Assembly (NCBI GenBank): GCA_964610985.1
Contig: CAZSZJ010000013.1
Coordinates: 1-32,898, forward strand
Direction: 5' to 3'
Origin: JARIHD01 sp964610985
Lineage (GTDB): Bacteria > Patescibacteriota > Saccharimonadia > Saccharimonadales > UBA4665
DNA: 32,898 bases
The position numbers were made by a program, and so were the translations under genes. The notes beneath the pieces were generated by a model. The model was not told the DNA's origin. It made no database searches and worked only from the letters and a program-made list of their open reading frames with translations. This document shows positions 28,311 to 32,898 of this stretch, one piece after another. Each line of letters opens with the position of its first letter. Within the stretch, counting starts at the first letter, position 1.

Positions 28311-28718
28311 ATGGTTGAAAAAACTAAATCTTTTTTGTCATTTCTGTATGCGCACAGTTTTGTGCGGTATGTGGTGGTGGGCGGGAGCACCTTCGCCCTC
28401 GACTTCTTTTTGCTAATTTTATTGCATGGCGTCCTGCACTTGAATGTCTTGGTGGCGGCTACTGTCTCATATTGGGTCTCGATCGCTTATAACTTTTTGC
28501 TGAATCGTTTTTGGACCTTTAGCGCTACCGAAAAGAAGGAGCTTACCCGACACATACTCCTCTATGGAATACTACTCGGTTCTAACTATTTATTTACTAT
28601 CGCCTTTTTGGCTGTGGCTGGAAGGCTAGGAATGCATTATATCGTTGCAAAGATTCTCTCGGTCGGCATCCAAATGTCATGGACCTATCTGGTCTACAAG
28701 AGGGTCATTTTTCGTTAA
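28311..28718 (+). CDS. GtrA-like membrane protein (polyprenyl-phosphate-sugar flippase)
   Basis: A 135-residue four-helix membrane protein, the usual GtrA size. It has FVRYVVVGGSTFALDFFLLI for helix 1, an ATVSYWVSIAYNFLLNRFWTF region joining helix 2 to the conserved N-R-F-W-T-F loop, LLYGILLGSNYLF for helix 3, and a C-terminal SWTYLVYKRVIF. The family partners a GtrB synthase and a GT-C transferase in lipid-carried glycosylation. Here GtrB is the divergent neighbour, and a second GtrA domain is fused to the GT-C-like protein further left. Single-gene transcription is likely: a -10 lies 13 bases before the ATG and a terminator directly after the stop. Another GtrA-domain role, such as helping teichoic-acid decoration, is possible. 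Confidence 0.9.
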   Translation: MVEKTKSFLSFLYAHSFVRYVVVGGSTFALDFFLLILLHGVLHLNVLVAATVSYWVSIAYNFLLNRFWTFSATEKKELTRHILLYGILLGSNYLFTIAFLAVAGRLGMHYIVAKILSVGIQMSWTYLVYKRVIFR

Positions 28719-28722
28719 AACG

Positions 28723-28742
28723 AGGGCAATTTTGCCCTTTTG
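28723..28742 (+). terminator. Intrinsic terminator after the gtrA-like gene
   Basis: AGGGCAA and TTGCCCT form a 7-base-pair stem with a very small loop (or a 5-base-pair stem with a larger one), followed by TTT and then ATC and TTT. The minus strand reads a weaker T-run after the same stem, so it may also serve the convergent HD-domain gene. The rest of the gap to 28818 shows nothing further. Confidence 0.75.
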
Positions 28743-28818
28743 ATCTTTCTACAGCGCTTTACCCTTGTCATTACCTAGTTGGAGTACCCAGTGCCATATA
28801 GAGTAAGTTTAGAAAGAG

Positions 28819-29625
28819 CTAAGATTGTAGGTTAGGAGCAAATGTCATAATTTCTTCGCGGATGAGGTTGTCGACAATCTCGGGTAGATGGATTGGATTA
28901 AACTCAATGCCAGAGTTCTCGGCAATTAGATTGGCAAGCCGCTGCTCTACCTGGTGGCCAACTCTGCGCTGTGCTTCAAAGGAGGTTTCTCCGTTAAAGT
29001 GCGCGCGGCCAGCTTCATTAAGAACAGTGTAGCGAGAATTGGCTTCATTCTTGTCTATTCGACGATCCACATCGTTAATTGTTGTGCCGTCCTGACGATG
29101 CTCTGCCCGTGCAGCCCAGTCACTATTAATTGTGTAATCATCAGTATAGTGCATAACCAGCCAGGCTTTTTCGAAGTCAGTCAGGTCGTCGTCTGATTTG
29201 CCAAGGATGGTTTCGGTCTCCAATATGGTGCTATGACCTACTGAACTGGCAAGTTTTGCAACGGTGTCAGAAAAACCGGCGTCACGAATAACTTCGTCAG
29301 ATTGTACGCCTGCTTCATCGTAGCTCTCCCAACTGAGCCCCTTTTTGGCCATGTGCTCTTTTTCGCCTTTTTTGTAGACGTCATGCAGGGCGGCGGCCGT
29401 CTGCAAATCTTTCTTTACCTCTTTGGGTAGGCCAATCATGTCTGCTATGGCCCCAACGCGTGCCGTTTCAACCACGCAGTGTTCCGATACGTTGCCCCAA
29501 TCTCGCTTGCCATCGGAGGTACGCTCCCAAAGGCCTTGCTGCTGATGTAATTTAAGGGCTGTAGCGTTTCTGGACGCCAGATCTACAAAGTAGTGTCGTT
29601 TGGCGGCTTCAAAAGACGTATTCAT
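28819..29625 (-). CDS. HD-domain phosphohydrolase-like protein
   Basis: A soluble protein of 268 residues (from the ATG at 29625). The HD metal-binding set can be followed: His49 in SEHCVVETARVG, the His81-Asp82 pair in AALHDVYKK, a possible further ligand His131 in SSVGHSTIL, and Asp162 in the HYTDDYT stretch. HD proteins are metal-dependent phosphohydrolases acting on nucleotides, second messengers or other phosphate esters. The substrate cannot be told here, and there is no linked signalling domain. Two more ATG/TTG codons exist upstream (29631, 29640), but the -10 TACAGT overlaps them, leaving 29625 as the best start with no Shine-Dalgarno sequence. The gene stands alone between the Gtr genes and the nucleotide-sugar operon. 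Both neighbours concern glycans, so a role in nucleotide or sugar-phosphate turnover is possible but unproven. Confidence 0.82.
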   Translation of the reverse strand: MNTSFEAAKRHYFVDLASRNATALKLHQQQGLWERTSDGKRDWGNVSEHCVVETARVGAIADMIGLPKEVKKDLQTAAALHDVYKKGEKEHMAKKGLSWESYDEAGVQSDEVIRDAGFSDTVAKLASSVGHSTILETETILGKSDDDLTDFEKAWLVMHYTDDYTINSDWAARAEHRQDGTTINDVDRRIDKNEANSRYTVLNEAGRAHFNGETSFEAQRRVGHQVEQRLANLIAENSGIEFNPIHLPEIVDNLIREEIMTFAPNLQS

Positions 29626-29631
29626 GTACAT

Positions 29632-29660
29632 ACTGTACAATTTTTCGGATCGGTATGCAA
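29632..29660 (-). promoter_or_regulatory. Promoter of the HD-domain gene
   Basis: TTGCAT at 29655-29660 and TACAGT at 29632-29637 (minus strand) are exactly 17 bases apart. The -10 ends six bases before the ATG at 29625, so transcription should begin at the start codon itself. The -10 lies within the inverted pair TGTACA at 29626-29631 and 29635-29640. Confidence 0.7.
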
Positions 29661-29694
29661 TAGACGTCTTCGCCGCTTTTTTGAGGGCCGATCT

Positions 29695-30450
29695 TTATTC
29701 TTTCGCGAGTTTTCTGGATCCACTGTCCGGTTTTAGGGCGTAGAAATACCAGTGCAAATAAGACGGTAGCCATTTCCAAAGTTTAAAATTTGACTCTCCG
29801 ACAGTCCGGTCTTTCCAGGTGCTGGGGACTTCTTTGATGGTTGCACCAAGCTTGAACGCCTTGACGGTTATTTCCATGGCTACTTCAAAACCGCCTTTAC
29901 TTTCGAGGGTAATTCTATTAAGCAGTTCTTTGTCGTACAGTTTAAAGTTATTGGTCACGTCGTGGGTTGGCAGTCCGCGTAAATAGTACAGTGACGTACC
30001 AGCCAAACGCGATAGTATTCGCTTAAAAAGCGGTCCGCCAATTTGCCGGCCACCTTTCATGTAGCGACTGCCGGCAACTAATTGGGCACCTTCCAAATAA
30101 TGTTGGTACATTGGGTCTACGGCGACCAAGTCATCTGCCAGGTCTGCCATGACTACCAGTACGGGTCCTTCAGTAACGTGGTTCAGGCCAGTTTTGACGG
30201 CGTTTAATGCCCCGCGCCCAATATTGTTTTTAACTAATTCGACGCTGCTGTCTTTTTTGGCAATTTTGCGGGCAACAGGCAAAGTGTTGTCTTCGTCAAA
30301 GTCGTATACAACAATCAAGCGTTTCGGTGCCGATATTTTAGCCTGCACTTCGGCGTACATGCGTTCGAAGTTATCTTTTTCATTGTAAACCGGCACAACC
30401 ACATTCAGGAGAGGTTGGCCGGTTTTCATAGCCGGTTTAGATGTTGCCAT
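29695..30450 (-). CDS. GT2-family glycosyltransferase (polyprenyl-phosphate mannosyltransferase-like)
   Basis: A 251-residue GT-A enzyme with VVVPVYNEKDNFERMYAEV, a VVYDFDEDNT strand-loop, NIGRGALNAVKTGL, the metal-binding region VVMADLADD, and DVTNNFKLYDKEL. This order is that of DPM1-like synthases and related soluble GT2 enzymes. It has no transmembrane helices, in contrast to the GtrB-like protein at 27252. The C-terminal WKDRTVGESNFKLWKWLP is conserved in this group. Its ATG overlaps the end of the epimerase gene by 14 bases, so it is translated in step with the two upstream nucleotide-sugar genes. That suggests it uses the sugar they make, which is inference. The stop is followed by the HD-gene promoter, with no clear terminator between. 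Confidence 0.92.
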   Translation of the reverse strand: MATSKPAMKTGQPLLNVVVPVYNEKDNFERMYAEVQAKISAPKRLIVVYDFDEDNTLPVARKIAKKDSSVELVKNNIGRGALNAVKTGLNHVTEGPVLVVMADLADDLVAVDPMYQHYLEGAQLVAGSRYMKGGRQIGGPLFKRILSRLAGTSLYYLRGLPTHDVTNNFKLYDKELLNRITLESKGGFEVAMEITVKAFKLGATIKEVPSTWKDRTVGESNFKLWKWLPSYLHWYFYALKPDSGSRKLAKE

Positions 30451-31456
30451 TTTCGACTTGTTCCTTGATCCATGGGATTACCTCGTCAAGCATATCGTCC
30501 AGTGATGTGGTTGCTTCGTATCCCAAAACCTCTTTGGCCTTGGTCGTAGCAGGAACGCGTTTTTGCACGTCATGGTCAAATGGTTTGTCAGAAACAAAGT
30601 TAAATGGTTTGTCGCCGTTGAGTTTTTTCCAGATTAGTTCGGCAAGTTCCAGCACCGTGGTTGACTGTGGTGTAGAAATATTGAAATCGTTGTTTAGGGC
30701 CTCGTCCTTTTCGATACAAAGGCGAATACCACGGGCAAGGTCGCCGCCGTACGTGTAGTGACGAACCTGGTTGCCCTCACCTAAAATGTGGAGCGGGTCT
30801 TGGCCTTTGACGATCTTTTGTACCAGGTCTGGCACGACATGGCTCATAGCCAGCTTGACATTGCCGGAGAATATCTCGGTGTCGCTGAGGGCGCGCTTTT
30901 CGCCAATGCCTACGCAGTTAAACGGCCGAACGATTGTGTAGGGCAGTCCGAATTGTTCGAAAGCACCGCGGGCAAAATACTCACAGGCTAATTTTTGGAA
31001 TCCGTAAGTCGAAACCGGCGGCGGCGAGGTCTCTATGGCTGTTTCGGGAGTAGGATATTGGTCGGTTGATTCATAAACCATCGAAGAAGACATGACAAGA
31101 ATCTTTTTGAGGTGCTTGTTTTTGTGCGCCCAGATGGCTGCATCAAAAGCGGCAGCGGTAATGCGCTCATTTTCGGCCAATAAGTCGTAGGCAAATTCGT
31201 GGAAGTACGAAATACCGCCAATCATAGCAGCGCCTGCTACCAATACGTCGGCATCTTCACACGCCTTTTTCATCAACTCGACGTCTTTGGCATCACCCTC
31301 AATAAAGGTGTATTTAGGGTGGTTGTCGTAGCTTTTTTCGACTTTACCGTATTTGGAAAAGTTGTCGATGCCGATGACCTCATGACCGTTGTTCAATAAT
31401 TCTTCGACGGTGTATCCCGCGATAAAGCCTGCCGCACCTGTAAAAACGATTTTCAT
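30437..31456 (-). CDS. NAD-dependent nucleotide-sugar epimerase/dehydratase (extended SDR)
   Basis: A 339-residue extended short-chain dehydrogenase. The NAD-binding motif TGAAGFIAG is at 6-14, with an acidic residue after strand 2 (GIDNFSKYG). The catalytic set is the Ser residues of MSSSMVYES at about 122-130 and Tyr151/Lys155 in YGFQK. Such enzymes interconvert UDP- or dTDP-sugars, for example as 4-epimerases, dehydratases or UDP-glucuronate decarboxylases. The exact reaction cannot be named. It starts immediately after the TAG of the dehydrogenase gene, with AGGGAGGAT ten bases upstream inside that gene, so coupling is strong. If the upstream dehydrogenase makes a UDP-uronate, this enzyme would be a sensible next step. 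It overlaps the GT2 gene by 14 bases. Confidence 0.93.
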   Translation of the reverse strand: MKIVFTGAAGFIAGYTVEELLNNGHEVIGIDNFSKYGKVEKSYDNHPKYTFIEGDAKDVELMKKACEDADVLVAGAAMIGGISYFHEFAYDLLAENERITAAAFDAAIWAHKNKHLKKILVMSSSMVYESTDQYPTPETAIETSPPPVSTYGFQKLACEYFARGAFEQFGLPYTIVRPFNCVGIGEKRALSDTEIFSGNVKLAMSHVVPDLVQKIVKGQDPLHILGEGNQVRHYTYGGDLARGIRLCIEKDEALNNDFNISTPQSTTVLELAELIWKKLNGDKPFNFVSDKPFDHDVQKRVPATTKAKEVLGYEATTSLDDMLDEVIPWIKEQVENGNI

Positions 31457-32653
31457 CTAAACTAATCCTCCCTTATTGTAGTAATTCCACATGTCAACCA
31501 GCTCTTTACCGTCCCAATTTTCATTGGCATAGTCGCTATGCGGAGCAGCTAAAACTATAATATCAGCTTTTTCTCTAATTTCTTCCAAAGTGACAAATGA
31601 TGAGTCCTTGATGTAGGGGTCGTGACACAACACTTCTTTGGCCTCGAATTGTAAGCGTTTTTTGAGCTTGTATGAAAGGCTTTCACGAGGGTCATCATTA
31701 TTGCCCTTAAATGCCATGCCCAGTAGACCAACGGTCATGTGGCTTAGGTCGCGCCGTTTTTTCATTGATTCAACGATGAAGCTGGGCAGGCCCTCATTGA
31801 CCAGCATGGCCGAGTGACCTAGAAAGAAATTATTATCACTAAAGGCCGAAAGCTGCATGGTGTCCTTGAAGAGGCAGGGGCCGGCAGCCAAGCCCGCCTT
31901 TGCGAATGATTTAAGACGCGGATAGTCCTCGGTCATGGCATTGTAGATGTTATAGAAATCAAGATCGTGGCTGTTGGCGATCATGTAGAATTGGTTGGAG
32001 ATGGCGAAGTTGATGTAGCGCCAGGTGTTAGTAAATAGTTTTGCTAGTTCGGCTTCCATGGGCTTCACAACCATGACTTTGTCGGTGAGCTGCTTGAAAA
32101 GTGCTGCGGCACGGTCGCTTGCCTCGGGTGTGCATCCGGCAATAATTTGCGGTAGCTCGTGTAGTTCTTTGAGCGCATGACCCTCTACGATACGTTCGGG
32201 GCAAAAGGCGACAAGCGTGTTTTTACCCTTGCGTCGCAAGTAGCCCTGAACCTTCTCGGTAACGCCCGGGTAGAGGGTGCTGCGCATAATAAGTAGCTGG
32301 TCGTCGTGCAGGTGTGTTTCGATTTCCTCGATGGCCTTAAAGATGTCGTTGACCCGTGGGTTGAGATGCTCATCAACGGGCGTGCCAATAACCATCACCA
32401 CTGTTTTGGACTTTTTAATTACCTTGGCATCGTTGGTAGCTATCAGATTCTTACTCTGCGTTACCTTTTTTATCAGAGCCTCTGCACCGTTTTCCATAAA
32501 GGGCAGTTCGCCGGCATTTATTTTGTCGATGCTTGCTTGATTAATGTCGTATAACGCTACTCGATTTCCCTTATCGGCCAAGGCCAAACCAAAGGGCAAA
32601 CCAACGTGACCACAGCCCCCAATAATGCAAACGTCAAAAGTTTGTTCTTTCAT
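31457..32653 (-). CDS. Nucleotide-sugar 6-dehydrogenase (UDP-glucose/UDP-ManNAc dehydrogenase family)
   Basis: A 398-residue protein with the three-domain layout of UGDH/WecC. The N-terminal NAD domain has CIIGGCGHVGLPFGLALA at 9-26 and VIGTPVD at 88-94. A central dimer helix follows around 200-245. The C-terminal domain has VGLLGMAFKGNNDDPRESLS. The catalytic Cys is Cys260 in AAGPCLFKD; its thiol carries the sugar as a thioester during the two-step oxidation of C6 to a carboxylate. The AAGPCLFKD form and the overall length fit the WecC/UDP-HexNAc side as well as UGDH, so the sugar is open. GGTGAT lies five bases before the ATG, and a TATAAT at 32689-32694 precedes it. The truncated rmlA ends 73 bases upstream. 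Confidence 0.93.
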   Translation of the reverse strand: MKEQTFDVCIIGGCGHVGLPFGLALADKGNRVALYDINQASIDKINAGELPFMENGAEALIKKVTQSKNLIATNDAKVIKKSKTVVMVIGTPVDEHLNPRVNDIFKAIEEIETHLHDDQLLIMRSTLYPGVTEKVQGYLRRKGKNTLVAFCPERIVEGHALKELHELPQIIAGCTPEASDRAAALFKQLTDKVMVVKPMEAELAKLFTNTWRYINFAISNQFYMIANSHDLDFYNIYNAMTEDYPRLKSFAKAGLAAGPCLFKDTMQLSAFSDNNFFLGHSAMLVNEGLPSFIVESMKKRRDLSHMTVGLLGMAFKGNNDDPRESLSYKLKKRLQFEAKEVLCHDPYIKDSSFVTLEEIREKADIIVLAAPHSDYANENWDGKELVDMWNYYNKGGLV

Positions 32654-32726
32654 ATATCACCCATTACTTTAGTAACAATATACCTAAAATTATAGCGTGT
32701 TATTGCCAATTCCGACAGATTATTTC
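32654..32726 (-). promoter_or_regulatory. Gap between rmlA and the dehydrogenase with candidate promoter
   Basis: The minus strand has TATAAT at 32689-32694, about 35 bases before the dehydrogenase ATG, and a Shine-Dalgarno-like GGTGAT close to the start. No terminator for rmlA is visible, so the downstream genes could be read from both. Confidence 0.4.
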
Positions 32727-32898
32727 TCAGCCTTGATGCACTAGCTTACGCAGGTAGACCCCATAACCACTCTTTTCCAAGGGTGCGGCTAGCTCTAATA
32801 ATTGCTCGGCAGTGATTTCTAATTCGTGATAGGAGATCTCTTCGATGCAGCCGATTTTAAAACCGTTTCGTTTCTCGATTAACTCAACAAACTGGGCG
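32727..32898 (-). CDS. rmlA: Glucose-1-phosphate thymidylyltransferase, C-terminal end (5' truncated by window edge)
   Basis: The frame is open from the right edge to the TGA at 32727-32729 and gives 56 residues of the C-terminus. GCIEEISYHELEIT followed by AEQLLELAAPLEKSGYGVYL is the well-known end of RmlA/RfbA (compare the conserved PEEIAY, AEQL and K-x-GYG-x-YL pattern). RmlA makes dTDP-glucose, the first step to dTDP-rhamnose. The catalytic N-terminal part is outside the window. A shortened open frame at the window edge is why it can be missed. It reads in the same direction as the dehydrogenase, epimerase and GT2 genes. The presence of the other rml genes to the right is expected but cannot be seen. 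Confidence 0.9.
   Translation of the reverse strand, partial: AQFVELIEKRNGFKIGCIEEISYHELEITAEQLLELAAPLEKSGYGVYLRKLVHQG

Noticed and set aside
1..32898. tRNA, rRNA, riboswitch or insertion-sequence features
   Set aside because: No cloverleaf-like stretch, ribosomal RNA sequence, known riboswitch core, transposase or terminal inverted repeats could be found in the gaps, which are mostly under 260 bases.

Overview
The window looks like the chromosomal replication-origin region of an ultra-small Patescibacterium, most likely a member of Candidatus Saccharibacteria (TM7). That is an inference from gene content and order: the dnaA-dnaN-recF and rpmH-rnpA-yidC-jag blocks flank an origin, a VirB4-type secretion locus of the style seen in this phylum lies beside them, no outer-membrane genes are visible, and many genes have a -10 hexamer almost touching the start codon. 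All genes read cleanly in the standard code with TGA as stop. No 16S sequence is present, so the placement is not proven.

Positions 1-5032 (+ strand) are the end of a type IV secretion-like operon. It holds the C-terminus of a VirB4 ATPase, a 798-residue membrane protein of unknown family, a secreted protein with two likely peptidoglycan-hydrolase domains, and a small membrane-anchored PEGA protein. Positions 5040-8840 (- strand) carry recF, dnaN and dnaA in the usual dnaA-to-recF transcription order. DnaA-box-like 9-mers occur on both sides of dnaA (7259-7345 and 8915-9040), which suggests a bipartite oriC. Positions 9180-11204 (+ strand) carry rpmH, rnpA, yidC and a short jag.

From 11428 to the right edge the window is a large cell-surface glycan region on both strands. 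It contains a GT4 glycosyltransferase, a Wzy/WaaL-like polymerase or ligase, a GT2 enzyme, and an ABC exporter pair (Wzm/Wzt, with a C-terminal cargo-binding domain on Wzt). Immediately downstream of Wzt is a methyltransferase with a C-terminal coiled coil. Next come an 862-residue double GT4 protein, a secreted transglycosylase-like protein with FG-GAP-type repeats, a membrane-anchored beta-sandwich protein, a second methyltransferase and a polytopic GT-C-like protein. A Gtr-like set follows: a GtrA-GT fusion, a GtrB-like GT2 and a free-standing GtrA. An isolated HD-domain protein comes next, and the right end is a nucleotide-sugar operon (nucleotide-sugar dehydrogenase, SDR epimerase, GT2) downstream of a truncated rmlA.

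Together these genes suggest a cell that builds nucleotide sugars, assembles glycans on lipid carriers, exports one polymer through Wzm/Wzt and decorates others by a GtrA/GtrB/GT-C route, next to a secretion machine with its own wall-cutting enzyme. Three observations deserve most attention. The first is the Wzm-Wzt-methyltransferase/coiled-coil set, which resembles a WbdD-like cap-and-ruler system. The second is the split between start codons directly behind a -10 element (leaderless or near-leaderless) and Shine-Dalgarno starts inside operons. The third is the secretion-linked locus with an unrecognised 798-residue protein.
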